Positions 1 to 41,917 of a stretch of DNA of 64,000 bases are shown in pieces; position 1 is the stretch's first letter, and each line of letters begins with the position of its first letter. A program made the position numbers and the translations under genes. This DNA is from Latrodectus hesperus (Eukaryota > Arthropoda > Arachnida > Araneae > Theridiidae), in NCBI GenBank assembly GCA_037975125.1, contig CM075855.1:78526945-78590944 (forward strand), written 5' to 3'. The notes below the pieces were generated by a model. That model made no database searches. It was not told the origin of the DNA and saw only the letters and a list, made by a program, of their open reading frames with translations.

Positions 1-691
1 CCTAAATATTCAGCGGATTAAAGACTAGTGATTAATAAGTTGATTTAAAATTCTTTATTTATTTGAGATTCACTAAAACGAAAAATCAAACAACAATTAT
101 TTATATAAATGAAAGGAATTGTATTATTCACACAAAACGTTAAGCTTTCATAGAACTTATTTATTTTTATATCTACAATCATATATTTATATATATATAT
201 TTGTTGAATAGTTGAACACACATAAGGTAACAGGAACATGAAATGATGATATATTAAGTCTTCATACAAGAAAGAATGGTTCCGAGACAAAGAGTGATAA
301 GGTAGTGAGTGCTACGATCAGTTATTTATTTTTAATTATTTTGCTTTTGATTTTCAAAACAGCAAGAAGCATCTGATTAAAATGAGTATTTACTAAAAAA
401 ATGTTTTTGATTAAGTTTATATTTCAAAATAAATGTCAATGAATCGATTACACTCGTATAGGAATCACATTCCAAACATTTACTTTTTTTATTAAAAATA
501 TGTAAATTTAAATGTTTTTATAATCTACGTTTGGGCCACCCTTTAGACAAGCCTGATGTATTTCAACTGGGAAAGTATCCATTGAAAGTATACACCTCAA
601 GAAAGGATGAAAGATGCTCCATTTATTATTATTCAGCTCATCTTTAACGTAAATACTCATTGCGGCTTTGAAGCGCTTGGTTAAATATATA
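1..691. other. AT-rich non-coding DNA
   Basis: No gene or recognisable element is visible. Open frames on either strand are short and lack splice or domain support. The right end is the TA-rich target of the inverted-repeat element that follows. Confidence 0.5.
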
Positions 692-1468
<777 letters not shown>

Positions 1469-2346
1469 CCAATCGCTTTTTGTAAAAACTATGGTGATGC
1501 TACAAACCCTGGTTCCAGATATTATGACGATCACTTTTTCACTTCCATTCATTTCAATAAAAGCTTTCTAGTATTTAAAATAAACGCCACTCTCTTTTAT
1601 AAAACAAGAACATACAATTACTCAAATTCAAACACAGATTTACTGGAACTGAATTGCGCAAAAAAGATTAGGCTACTGAACATCAAGAATGGATAAAAAT
1701 AATGTGTCAAGTTTCTAGTATTCACCAGACATGTTTTGGTATTGAGCAAGAATCGGCAAACTACTGCCCGAAGACCTGGAATTTTAATTTTTCCGATCTA
1801 AAGCAGATTAGGAGAAATGTATATTTATATACATTATACATCCATCTATTTCTATTTTGTTTAAATATTTTTTCTTTTTTTATTTTCAAAGGAATGATGA
1901 TCTTTTTACTTTCTCCATTTTTGTTCTTCAAAATATAAATCAACTGTAATAGCAGGCACAGACAACTTTCAATCGGTAATGTTAAAAGTGAAAGTTCTTT
2001 GTAAGTAATAGCAGTGAAGTGGCTCCAATAACCAATTTCTTTCTTGGGGAGCAGACATATGGTCCAATATATAGGAATTAAATCTAACAAGTGGCATACT
2101 GCGCATTTTAAACTCTAACCAGTGACATTTTTCTTTTTGCATTGACATTTTGAGTTTTAATATGTATTATTGATTGCATATGGAATGATTGCGGACATCA
2201 TAATTGTGAGTAGTGGGGAAATTTTATTAAAAATATGAAGTAGCTATTTCTTTTTTGGGTTATTCGTAAAATATTTCAACTCCACAAGGATTACTAAAAA
2301 ACATGAAGTTAATTCAACGTAAAGTTGATTCAGAATACCGTAAGCC
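1469..2346. other. Non-coding DNA, nothing recognised
   Basis: AT-rich sequence with no coding frame that shows splice sites or domain motifs, and no terminal repeats that I can pair. Confidence 0.4.
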
Positions 2347-2731
2347 CATGGTAGCTTAGAGGTCAGTGTATCAGCCTTCCGGCTGGAAAGGCGGGGTTCG
2401 ATTCTCAATGCCGCAAAAGAGCCACTGAGTGCATGCGATGTACGTTCTCGTTAAATCTGTGGAATCGAAAGTCCTGTGGTTGGTCGTTGAGCAGTTATCA
2501 TGGATGTAATAGCCTTGAGAAAATTTCTTCCCACTTCAGATCAATAACAAAATTGAGGGAGTGGATCCTCTGGCAGTACCATCTGTAGGAGGAGTTTAAA
2601 GCAAAGTCATACTATCACCTTCGTTGTGATCTGGTTAAACTAATGAAGCACCCTACAGACTTAAATTCGCATAGCCAACGGCATAGCGAGATTGGTTTAT
2701 CCAAGTGTCAGAAGTAATAATATCAACAACA
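2347..2731 (+). mobile_element. tRNA-derived SINE, family A, copy 1
   Basis: The 5' part resembles RNA polymerase III promoter boxes: an A-box-like TAGCTTAGAGG near 2352 and a B-box-like GGTTCGATTCT near 2395. The body runs to an AACAACA-type tail. A second copy in the opposite orientation lies at 6022-6400 and matches along its length, including the block 'gagtggatcctctgg' and the end 'ccaagtgtca', which defines the family by internal comparison. Confidence 0.8.
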
Positions 2732-3613
2732 GAATACCACGGATTTAATGATGAATGGACCTGGAAATATTGTTTTATAGTTGTAAAAGATAAACCAAAA
2801 AGATGATGTTAAAGATGCCTCATATGCAATGAAGCTGTAGCCGTTTTCATCGATAATATTTTAAATATATAAATGTTATATAATATTTTAAATATAATTT
2901 TATTAATAAAAATTATCAGGCCGACAAAATTTCCCCAAGAAGGTAAACAAACAGTATCCAAAAATCAGCTACACAGGCGACTTACTTAGTAGCATACAAT
3001 AGTGCTAAAAATAATAAAGCTCTCAGAGATGGAAAGTTCATTAAACTACGCATGATCAAAGTTTGTGATGTTTTATTTTCAAATAAGAAAAATAAATTTG
3101 AGAGTGTGTAAGCTTATCTCGAAAAACGGAAACTTTTAGAATCGAAGCAGTTGATAAAACTTTGACATCACAATTTGAGTCAAAAAATAGCCAGTTTAAA
3201 TTTTGCTCCCTAACGATGATGAAAGTACTGATATAAATGATACTGCGCAGTTAATATTATTTATAGGATTAATTAATTTACTATTTTGAGGTAATCTTGA
3301 TTTAATGGAAAGATTTTACCATTAGGATGTAACAATCTATTTTCAGAATAATGTTTCGAATTTCAAAAAATAACTTTTAAGTAATCTATTTACTTAAACT
3401 TTTTTGTTATTTGCTACAAAAAAAAATTGTACGACTGAATCTAAAAACTTTAGGAGGGATTTTAATTTTTCAGAAATTGAATACTAGTTCTGAAATTGTC
3501 TCTGACAGAAGATATGAATTTCTTTTATGTCAATATACCAATAAAATGACCATATATAAATAAAGTATTATTAAGACAGGCGAAACATGTATTTCATGGA
3601 GTAATAAACTTTT
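2732..3613. other. Non-coding DNA, nothing recognised
   Basis: AT-rich sequence between a SINE and the palindrome; no supported gene. Confidence 0.4.
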
Positions 3614-3688
3614 AAGGAATCCACTGCAGATGAATCTGATGAGATATGGAAAGCCGTTCTCATCAGATTCATCTGCAGTGGATTCCTT
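3614..3688. repeat. Perfect 31-bp inverted repeat (palindrome with 13-bp loop)
   Basis: Arms at 3614-3644 and 3658-3688 are exact reverse complements, separated by 13 bp. The right arm is the beginning of the retained LINE coding sequence. The left arm is therefore an inverted copy of the first bases of that truncated element. Confidence 0.95.
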
Positions 3689-4155
3689 CCCACGTCGATA
3701 TTGAGGGAAATGAAATTGCGGATGCTCTGGCGAAAGCTGGTGCTGGCGAGGCCTCCGTTAATTTAGCTCCTCTCACTTTCACGGAGATTCACTCCAGAGA
3801 AAAAATTAAGAACAGGATGACTTGGATTGTCCCTCCGGTACATTACTGGTACCAAAGTTCCCGTTCCGAAGGCTCCCTGACTAACGACTTAAGTCATCAG
3901 GAACAAACTATTCTTGCCCGATTTCGAAGTGGACATCTTAAAACCCTAAAATTTTCTGAGGGTTCCCGAACCTTTGAAACCTGTACTAACTGCTCTACCG
4001 AGCAGGCTTCGCCTGAGCATATCCTTGAGTGCCTAGGGCTCTCCAGGCAGGACTTGGTTGACGACCTTCTTCTGGTTTTGGATTATTGTAGAGTGTACAA
4101 CGTCATGGACCTGGTCTAGCGCTGCTGGCCTTTGGGGGCATGCAACAACAACAAC
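3646..4155 (+). pseudogene. 5'-truncated LINE: RNase H C-terminus and 3' tail
   Basis: The open frame 3646-4119 encodes the end of a non-LTR retrotransposon ORF2. Near its start is WIPSHVDIEGNEIADALAKA, the C-terminal catalytic block of LINE RNase H (His and Asp residues). Further on, a Cys/His cluster (CTNC ... PEHILEC) resembles the zinc-knuckle-like tail of I-superfamily elements. After the stop the copy ends in a CAA-repeat tail (about 4143-4155). Endonuclease, reverse transcriptase and the first half of RNase H are absent, so this is a dead 5'-truncated insertion. It differs from the LINE at 47477-61026, which has another tail. The left boundary is a palindrome, as expected of an aberrant target-primed integration. 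Confidence 0.85.
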
Positions 4156-4527
4156 ATAAACTTTTAAATAAAAAGAAAAAAGATAAGTAAATTAAATTCA
4201 AAATTAAAGAAGCTTGTTGGAGTTACTTTAATATTAATTTACCACATGATTTATAGAAAATAAAACCAGCTTGATATCGATCATTGGAGCAATGATAATT
4301 TTTATTCTTCTTGAAACAATATTAGAAAGTATATCTAGTTGGTTCTTCCATATGAGCTTACTTTGTACTTGCGATTAAATGAATGATGAAGAGATACGAT
4401 TTAAAGTTAATTCTGAGCAACTACAAATTATGCCTAACCAGATGAGAATCGAACCACCAAACTATTGCACTAAAAATAGAATTGTATTTAGTGAAATATA
4501 ATATTATCTGTCAGAGGCGAGAGATTA
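4156..4527. other. Non-coding DNA, nothing recognised
   Basis: No gene, RNA or paired repeat was recognised here. Confidence 0.4.
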
Positions 4528-4690
4528 GACTCTTATTAATTTACAAAAATCTTTATTAAGAATAAGTTCTCTTATATATGTATAGTAAAATTGTCTAACG
4601 TTTCAGTGTTGGGCAGTGTATCATCATCGCTTAGACTAAGCGATGATAATACACTACCCAGAACTGAAAATGTAAAACTTAGTAAGAGTT
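4528..4690. mobile_element. Fold-back (hairpin) element
   Basis: An imperfect long palindrome. The centre is CGCTTAG/ACTAAGCG near 4628-4642. Arms of about 35 bp pair with a few mismatches, and the outer ends (actcttattaat at 4529, and agtaagagtt at 4681-4690) also pair. The left arm is longer by about 40 bp, suggesting a deletion on the right. It looks like a small fold-back MITE. Confidence 0.65.
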
Positions 4691-4795
4691 GCCAGAAAGT
4701 GACCAAACTTAACAAAGATAGAAAGACAGCAACGAACAATAAGTGATTTGTATTTCAAAATGATATACACAGAGCGATATCAAGGTCGAGTCAGT

Positions 4796-5850
4796 AAATT
4801 TTAGGACCACCGTGGGTGGTTATACACGAAGTATAACGTCTAGGCACAGAGTCATTATAAGTATGAATGGCGTCCTGAGGAATGACTCTCTATTCCCTGT
4901 CAACCATTTGCCTAAAGCCGTCTTCTGAAAGAGGCAGTGGCAGGGTTTACAAATGGCATCGAGTCATATTCCAAACATGTTTGATTGGCGAGCCCAGTGG
5001 TTAGGGAAGATGCTGTACACCTTGCAGGACATATTGATTGATGGGCACAATGTGCGGTTAGGCGTTTTCCTTCTGATAAAGGACGTTGGGCACCTCCTGA
5101 AAGTAGGGGAGTGTCACCGGCTGCAGCACATGATCCACATAATGTTGGAATGTCATCATGTGCCGTTGTACAAATACCTTAAATACAAACTAACTAAACC
5201 TGGAATTGTACGCAATGGCACCCCAAACCAAGATGTCACGTTATCGAGTGGTAGGACTTTCCACAATTGCTGCGAGGTAGAACCTGTCTCCATGTCGACG
5301 CCACACTCGTATGCGGCGAAAATCACTGAAGAAGCAGAAGCGTAACTCATCTGGGAAGACGATCCTGTTCCACTCCGTCGTTCTCATCTCTCTAATCCGG
5401 CACCATTCCAGACGTTGACATCTGTACTGTAGGATCAATTGCAGTCTTCTTAATGAACACAATGAGTGCAGGCCACTCTCCGACAATCGAAGGCAAATAG
5501 TTCTGCTCGAATTGGGTACATCCAGGATGTCTTGCAAATGCTGCAGATTTTTGGTAGACATGCTTTGTGGAATCGCCACTGCCTCACGTCGGATGCGTCG
5601 ATCCACACTGGCTGAAATCACTCTGACCCTACCGGCACCCCACAAACATTTCACAGTTCCTTGTTCCAACCATCTTCACCAGCCGGTGCACTCTCGACGC
5701 ATCCAGGTGTCTTTCAGCTGCTATTTGCGTTAAGGACCAACTGGTCCTTCTCAGTCCGATCACCATGCATCTCGTAAACTCGTCTATCTAATGGAACTGA
5801 CTCAGTCGACAATGCAATTACAGCCCGAATATTGTCCACTCTGTCGATTC
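4796..5850 (-). mobile_element. Decayed Tc1-like transposon
   Basis: The minus strand holds a broken Tc1-type transposase (5241-5669) with further degenerate frame on both sides. The GC content is higher than the surroundings, as expected of a former coding insert. I could not pair terminal inverted repeats with confidence, so the ends are approximate. Confidence 0.6.
5241..5669 (-). pseudogene. Tc1-like transposase fragment
   Basis: The readable 142-residue frame contains a run typical of Tc1 transposases. SESGLHSLCSLRRLQLILQ corresponds to the linker before the catalytic core. EWCRIREMRTTEWNRIVFPDE ends at the first catalytic aspartate block (FSDES in intact relatives). RRIRVWRRHGDRFYLAAIVE follows. 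The DNA-binding N-terminus and the DDE C-terminal part fall in other frames with stops, so no working enzyme is encoded. A plus-strand frame over the same bases (4953-5345) is an antisense shadow. Confidence 0.8.
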
Positions 5851-6021
5851 CTCACCTTATAACTTATCCTATATGCGCTGGAGAGCTGCACATTTCACAA
5901 CATTTGCATAACTCAGTAAGGTGCCTCTATTCTAAAATTTGCATAATATTTTGGCCACTCTTTCTTGGTGTTGCATTTTCAATGCCGGGCAGTGTATTAA
6001 TAGTTTGTTTTTATTTGTATA

Positions 6022-6400
6022 TGTGTTGTCGTTACATATGACACTTGGACAAACCAAGTTCGTTAGCCGACAGCTATGAAATAAAGTCAGTGAGATACGT
6101 CTTTCGTTTAATCAGAGCATTACGAAGATAAAAGTTCGATTTTGCTCGAAGACTCCTCCAATATATGGCACCACCAGAGGATCCACTCCTTCAATTTTGA
6201 CTTTGATTTGGAGCTGGAGGAAATTTTCTCCAGACCATTACGCCCTTGGTAACTGCTCAATGACCGACCATAGAGCTTCTATTTGACAGATTTAACGAGC
6301 ACGTATATCGCATGTACTCGGTGAGTCTTTGGTGACGTTGAGAATGGAACCCAGGCTCTTCCGGATGGAAGGCCGACGCCCTATACACTAGGCTACGCAA
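6022..6400 (-). mobile_element. tRNA-derived SINE, family A, copy 2
   Basis: Read on the minus strand this matches the copy at 2347-2731 from its tRNA-like head (GTAGCCTAGTGTATAGGG, then a degenerate B box GGTTCCATTCT) to the tail ending in ACAACACA. It is more diverged at the B box. It lies just beyond the Tc1 remnant. Confidence 0.78.
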
Positions 6401-7301
6401 TTGCATATTTGTTGGGTGTACATCTCTTAGAGGAAAATGCTGAATATATATGTGTTGCAGTTCATTATTGTAGTTATTTAGATGAAAGTGTTTGCAATTT
6501 CCATGATTTTGGCATGGCTTATGAAAGTTCTTTATAAATTTTTAGAAATGAAACTCTCCATTCAATCTTTATAATAGAAGATTAGTATAAGATACTAGAT
6601 AGTTAAACATCTCGCCTTACCTTGGCACAGTCTCAGAGCTTAGAAAGGTGCCTTCGAAAATCAAATATTTTTCCATAAGCGGTCTTAATTCTAATTTCAA
6701 AACTAAAACGTGATACAAATCAATATATATTTTTCTGATAACGTAACTACTTGTCTCTAAATGCATAGTTAAGATTTCACAGTCTGGATTAATGTAATTT
6801 TATAATCTCAATACACAACATAATGGTTCAAAATGTTTTATTCTCAGATATAATCTTGGAACACTAATTTGCTTATATACTGGATAAAGTTTCAAAATTT
6901 TGAGCATTTGAGAAGGCTGAGATTTATTTAAGTATAGTGTCTTTCTTCATATCATATTCCATAATATGAACTAATGAAATAACATTGAGTCATTCACTTT
7001 TTTTCTTGAACAATTTTCTACAACTGACAAAAAAATAAATAAATAAATAAAAAATAACTCGGCAAAGACCATCTTTCCAGGAACCAAAATTTCAATTCAA
7101 TAATTATTCCCTTGAAGGAATGGCAACAATCTAATATAAGAAGAACAGAAGTGATCTGATTATATATGTTTATATTCAACATTTGTTTATTTTGATTTCT
7201 GATGTTAAGAGAGAAAACAAATATTTACAAGTGAAACTAATTATAAACTATTCTTAAAAATAACATAATTAAAAATTGTTTTCTGTTTGAGAATTTCAAA
7301 A
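6401..7301. other. Upstream region of RAD18
   Basis: No other gene is visible. It should contain the RAD18 promoter and 5' UTR, but no TATA box or initiator can be singled out in such AT-rich DNA. An in-frame TAA at 7266-7268, with no ATG between it and 7302, supports the start used for RAD18. Confidence 0.45.
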
Positions 7302-35658
<28,357 letters not shown>

Positions 35659-35812
35659 CAATTATGATATTATCTAAAAATATTTTCTTTGTAAAAAATG
35701 TGCAAAGTTTTATTTCTAGTCGTACACATTAGATTTTTTTGTAAACATTTGTATTCTTTTTTCTTTAACATAAATCATAATTATTTTCATTTATTTTTCA
35801 AAATATTAAAGC

Positions 35813-35818
35813 AATAAA
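35813..35818 (+). promoter_or_regulatory. Candidate RAD18 polyadenylation signal
   Basis: First AATAAA after the RAD18 stop, 155 bp downstream. Another AATAAA follows at 35840-35845. The motif is common by chance in such AT-rich DNA. Confidence 0.5.
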
Positions 35819-38800
35819 TATAATTAGCATTGATTTATAAATAAAATTATATTACATGAATTAATACTTTATTTATGGTGTAAAATTTATTAGGTTAACT
35901 TAAATACTTACTAGATTAACATAAATATTTGATTCTGGTACTATTTTCTTGGAAAAGACATTTTACTTTCTTTTCAGAATAATTTTTATTCACTGTTATT
36001 TGTTATTTCAATATTTATGTTTTAATAGTTTAGTTTTTATTGAATGAATGATTAAAAGTTGATACTGAAAATTGTTATATTTGTTTCATTTTTTTAAAAA
36101 TTTATCATATAGTTTTCATATTTTTTTATTTTTAATCAATATATGTTAATAACATTTTCTAGTGTATTGGGAGACTACTTTGTTCTAAAGCAGATTTTAG
36201 TTTTAAAATTCTAAAACTTTATTTATATTTAAAAAATTTTAATATTATGTATGGAGATAAAACAGAATTTATTTATGTGTATTGTTTTCGAAATAAACCA
36301 ATCTTGTAAATATTTTTATAATTTTTTTCTTGTTATGATTGAAAAAAGTGCACGTTAAAGTATTTAGGTATCATTTGTTTTAAAATTTTTTTATCCTTTA
36401 AAAGTCATATCTTTTGTTACTTTAATTTTTAATAAAATTCTCAATTTTAAATTTTCAGTTGATTTTAGTTGAACTTTTATTATATGCTACATTATTATAG
36501 TTTTTTTTTTTTCTGTGATCTCATTATATTGTGTAAAAATTTGGTGCACGTTTGCAGTTATGTAATTCTCTCTTTTGATAACCAATTTTAATTATTTTCA
36601 CAATTGCTTCGAAAACTGCATAACCTTTATTAGTTTTTTGTAATTTTTTTTTGTTTCTAATATTCATTTTATTAGATACAACAATAAGTAAATTTGTTTG
36701 ACGGCAAAATATTAAATGTTTAGTGTAGTATTTTAACACTAAACAATTTCATCTAATGAGATGTAATTGAACTTTTTAAAAATATATTTCATTTTATTGA
36801 ATGTATATGGAGACCTTTTTACTCTTAAATATTAATGTTTATTTATTTGCATTATGTAACATATTTAAACCGTTTTTAAAAATATGTAAAAAGGAATATT
36901 CACAAATAAAAAGACAAAATTTTCCTATCTAATATAACGATGCACTGTTTTTCTCGGTTTTGAATTCTTAATTTTAATAAAGAACCTATATAGATTGTTG
37001 CACTTAATTTTAAAAGTTTGAAAATAATAAATGGTTGTAATTGTATTATGGGTTTTTATAGTATACGTGATAATGGATAGTTGGTATGACTACAAATTAA
37101 AAAATGTATATTAAAATATCCATGAATTTTTAATAAATGTTATAATAATAGTTCAAATGAAATAGGTACTAATGATAATTGAAAAATGTCTAACTTTGCT
37201 TTTATTAAAATCTAAAATTTAAAGGATTTTTGTAAAGTTTGATTTTTTTCTCTTATTTCTTTTGATCTTTCAAAAGGACAAATGTCTCAGTTTTTCATTT
37301 CTGATAAAGTATAAAAGTATAATTCAAAAAATAGGGAAATTCAATAATCAAGTTATGTTTGTTTTTCTGCTTTTTATTTAATAACATAATGAACTATTAA
37401 ATTAAAAAGTGGAAAAGTAAACATAACTTGATTAATAATTTAATAGAATAATGAAGCAATCTCTGGAGTCATCTATTTACTTTTGATTATTAGATGTTCA
37501 GTAAGTCATAATTATCATAAAACACATGAAGTGAAAACATAAAACAAAGTTAATACTATTTTTTTTAATTAGGAACTTGCTAAAGCATTAACAATTGTAG
37601 TGAACCAGTTTATGAAAGAGGATAAAAAGAATTTTTTTATCATTGAAAATGCCTTTTTCAAAAAAAAAATTTGCTTTTAATGATACTAAATGTTTTCCAT
37701 TTGTTCAAACACTGCATATAGTTTTATAATCAAATTTTTAAGCACATTCATTAAAACTATTGCTTTAGCATTTGAGTGCAATATTTTATTTTGTATTGTT
37801 TTTTTACTTCTGTATTATAGCAATTTTTGTAATATGAAACAAAATATTTTTATGTTGATACTTGTGAGATGATTGTGTGAAATTATGTATTTTAAATAAC
37901 TGGCAACAGAGAAAAGAATATGTTTCTGTTGTAAATTTTGATTTTATTAGAAAAAATTTTTAAAAGTAATTTTTTATAATAAAAAATAAAAGCTGAAGAA
38001 AAACATAAAAATATATTCATTCAAATTTATTTGTGTATTGTAATTTACATGGCAACCGATAATAAAATCATGTTAAAAGGAAGCCATCATTAAACAGAAA
38101 ATACAAAAATAAAAGACAAATGTTAATGCAACTGTCCTTAAGAACTTTGACTTATATTTGTTTGGGTTCAAAGTAGAATTTGGTACTTCTTGGTTTGGCA
38201 AACAATTTGGCCATAAATCTTGATGATAAAATTTAATTTCTGGTAACCCTATCTTAGTTTAACTTTTGTGTAGCGTCAGCTACCATCTTGTTAGTCATAT
38301 ATTGTCACCAAAAATTCAAGAGGTACCCAATTGTAAACTTTTACCCTTTATTTTAATTCATTTTGTTTCTCATCTTTTAGATACCTATCAATGTACCATA
38401 GTGTGTAATTTGCTTTATACATTGTGTTATTGATAATGAAAGTTAATGTAGCCCATATAATATGCATCTGTATATTTAACAAAGTATTATAATGATTGGC
38501 TAAATAATGATTAAGGATTTTTAATAAAAGCACTGTCACCAGTATTTATTACACAGCATACATGCTATGATGCGATATTTTACTTCATTTCCAATTGCAA
38601 CTGAAATTTCGAAACTCTTTAGATTACTATTTTAAAGATTTATGATAAATATAAAACAAAATAAACAATTAGTGTATACTTTGTCATGACATTTAAATAT
38701 TCAACTCTATTTATTTATTCTTATATTTAATATTGTGTTTACTTATTTAGAAATCTTCCATTAATTTATTTTGAGATTCAGCTGCTCTGTTTGTCAATAT

Positions 38801-41560
38801 TTATTATATTTTACTTGTTAAATGTTATAAATCTTTTTTTGAAATTTTTTTGTGATTTTCCTTTAGTTTTACAATCTTAAGATTATGTTTCAAGCTGTGC
38901 ATAAAATAAATGATTTTCATTAAACAATATTTATTTTTGAAAAAATTTTGTCTGGCAAACTTTTGGGAAATTAATTACTATTGAATTGCTGTGATAGTAA
39001 TGAAAATATTTTAAGTAATATTTGTGATTTTAATGGTATAATTTTTATCTTTGTTACATAAATTGCTTGTGTTATTTTTGTTACATTTATTTTGGATGAG
39101 GAGTTATTGCAATTATATAAAATTACATTTATGACAACTTTTAAATGTATTTTAATTTTCAATAATAAATATATTTTGTAATTCACCCATATTTGATTTG
39201 GTTCTTTTTTACTGATTCTTTCATATGTTATTACTACTTATAATTCAAATTTTGAGGTATCTTATTATAAATTAATATTTTAAAAATTCTTAATTTTTTG
39301 TTAAGAAAAATTGTGTAATTTTCAACTAATTTATAAATTTCTAAAACATTATGATAAAATATTTATTAAATTGATCAACATTTATAGTGAAAAAAATTAT
39401 TGGTTTTTCATATTTCCTCATCTTTACTTTAAAATGCTATTTAAATTATATCGACCAAAGTTATTCATTTAATGTTTCTCTTGTTTTCAAGATGTAAGAA
39501 ACGCAGGAATATATTTAATCAACAAATTCAAAAGTTATTCTTAAAATTAAGATTTTTCATATAAACTAATGTCATAATAAACAAAAACATGCTTTTATTT
39601 TAGGAATGTAACAATTTAGTGATAAAAATTTTAAAATGCTCAATTGGTATATATTTTTAATAAAGATTTTATTTGGTATTTAATCACTATGTATGCAACA
39701 AATTTAATATTTTAAGGACATGATACATTAGTTTCAATATAAGTGGTAATTACATAAAAAGTTCTTCAAAGTCTTTTAAGATTGCTTTTTAAAAACTTTA
39801 TTATGCTAGAAATTTTTTAATAATTTTTATAGTTTCAAAATTATGTATTTGTGCAAAGCTTTTATCATTAATATTTGTCCATAGCAAATATAGTAAAAAA
39901 TGTATATCTATTTCATTTTTAATTCTCTGAAAATTCCTGCTTTCTGAATAAATATTCAAATTTAAAATTTTCAAAATATTCAAAAATTTTAAACTCGAAT
40001 ATTTTTTTTAAAAAACATGTAACATTAATTTAAATGTTACAAAATATTTTCCATGTGTTATTTGGTTAAAGCTCTTTTGCAGTACAATATTAATTGCCCA
40101 TTAGATCGCCGAAACGTTATTAATTATTTAAAATACTTAAATTACTTTTATTCAAAAAATGAAAACATTTTCAATAAATTGTGTTTTAGGTATATTTACA
40201 GCATAAAGCAACTTCTGTCTTGATCATCTTTTGTAGCTTATTATTTTGTAAGTGATTTCTCAACAGAAATGAGTATAATATTTAAATTCCAAAAATAAAT
40301 ACAGTTGACCTTTGTTAGATATTGTTTTAAATGTAGATTTTTATGATAGGTTTATTTATTTATTTTTATTTTATTATCATTATTTTTTTATTTTTAATGT
40401 CATAAAACCACTTCATTGATCTAGGCAGATCTCTACCAGTAATAATACATTTCTTCACATTTAATATCAAATTGGTAACCTTTATTTAAACATCACCTCT
40501 ATAAGCTTTTCTGTTGTATATTTTCAGTATAAAATTAAAGCTAAGTTAATTGAAAATTTTGTTTTCAAGAATTTTCCATATTCTTCCATCTTTTTAGATA
40601 TAAATGCATAGTTTAGACTTCATTCTTAATTGTTTCAGCCTATCTATTTTCAGTGTCCTAGATTCTTCTTTTTATATTCTACTTGTAATTTGCTTTGCCA
40701 TTGTGCACATTATGAAAGTTAAAGGAAAGAGAAAAGAAAATTGAGATTTTTTTATATGTACTAATTAAAAAGATTGTTGCCTCTCTCTCTTGTATTTGTA
40801 TCCTAAGAAATCTGTATGTGTGGCTCTAATTCTATTTCACAAGGGATTTTTGCATAAAAAAATAAGGAAATTACATTTCTCTACACTTATAAGAAAATTT
40901 TTAAGGTAAAATGAGAATAATAACAAAACTGGAGAGTTTAGTGCAAATATATGTATACCATAAATTTAGCATAACAAATTTGATTGCTTGTATTATATAT
41001 AAAAATTGGGGGTGGGGATAAATCATTGATTACATATAGAAAAAAATTTTCAAGCTTATTTGATATTTGGATGAACATTCAAATGGTATACAGATAAGCA
41101 TACTGCTATTATTTCAACAAATATTTTAACAGAAACAAGTCAAAGAATTCGCAAAAATTTAAACGATGAACGTTTTTGCTTTAGTAGATAAACAGGATGT
41201 ATGAAATTACTTTGATGTTATTTTTAGAAAATTATGTGGGCAATCGAAGACCATTTGAAAAAGTATTCCTAATGAAGAGATGGAAAGTATACAGACCAGG
41301 AATTTTATTCAATGCATTCCTAAAATTAGCTCACTTATATAATTTATAATAGAGTAAAAATATATAAATATTTCTGATGTGTGTTTAGAAATAGAAGAAT
41401 TATCATAAGAATCACTAATCTCCTGTCCCCTGATTAGGAGACTAATTTATTTTTTCCCCTTAAACTTTTCTGTTTTCAATTTTTAACTTACTCTTTTTTT
41501 TACAGTATTTTGCTTCTGAATTTTTCTTTTTTACAATATTTTTCTTCGGAAGTGATAATT

Positions 41561-41564
<4 letters not shown>

Positions 41565-41595
<31 letters not shown>
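41565..41595. repeat. Short (TA)n microsatellite
   Basis: About 15 TA units. Confidence 0.95.
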
Positions 41596-41598
<3 letters not shown>

Positions 41599-41917
41599 AA
41601 TAGAATTTTGAAATGGTAAAGGATTTTAATGGAAGATGTGCTAACAATGATGGCTGCTGATCCAGCGATCGAACGTTTAACACATTTTTAATTACTGCAT
41701 TTGTAGCAGGAATTAAGATACTTGCAGCTTAGCCATTAACAAGAGTTCACCGGAGCAACAATAAAGATGAAGATTCTTAGCTGACAACATAACTCCTTTT
41801 ATGAATTTGCTTTCGGCAATTTAAAAGAACTTTCATAGTTTTCTGAGAAACCCGGTGTCTTCTTTCATATAAAAAATAATGCCAGCATCACAGGATTCCA
41901 CCAGCTTCTCATAGTTT

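Larger units (their letters stand above)
35659..41917. other. Intergenic AT-rich DNA
   Basis: Beyond the RAD18 3' UTR no exon with splice sites and no element with paired ends is visible. Short open frames on both strands (for example 36524-36739 and 37690-37872) are Ile/Leu/Lys-rich and look random. Confidence 0.5.

Noticed and set aside
2347..2440. Possible tRNA gene
   Set aside because: A and B boxes are present, but the sequence continues into a repeated body with a second copy at 6022-6400, so it is a SINE.
3646..4119. Host RNase H-like gene
   Set aside because: The frame begins inside a palindrome, lacks the first half of the RNase H fold, ends in a LINE-type tail, and matches LINE ORF2 C-termini.
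4953..5345. Plus-strand 130-residue frame
   Set aside because: It is antisense to the Tc1-like transposase remnant, whose minus-strand reading has family motifs.
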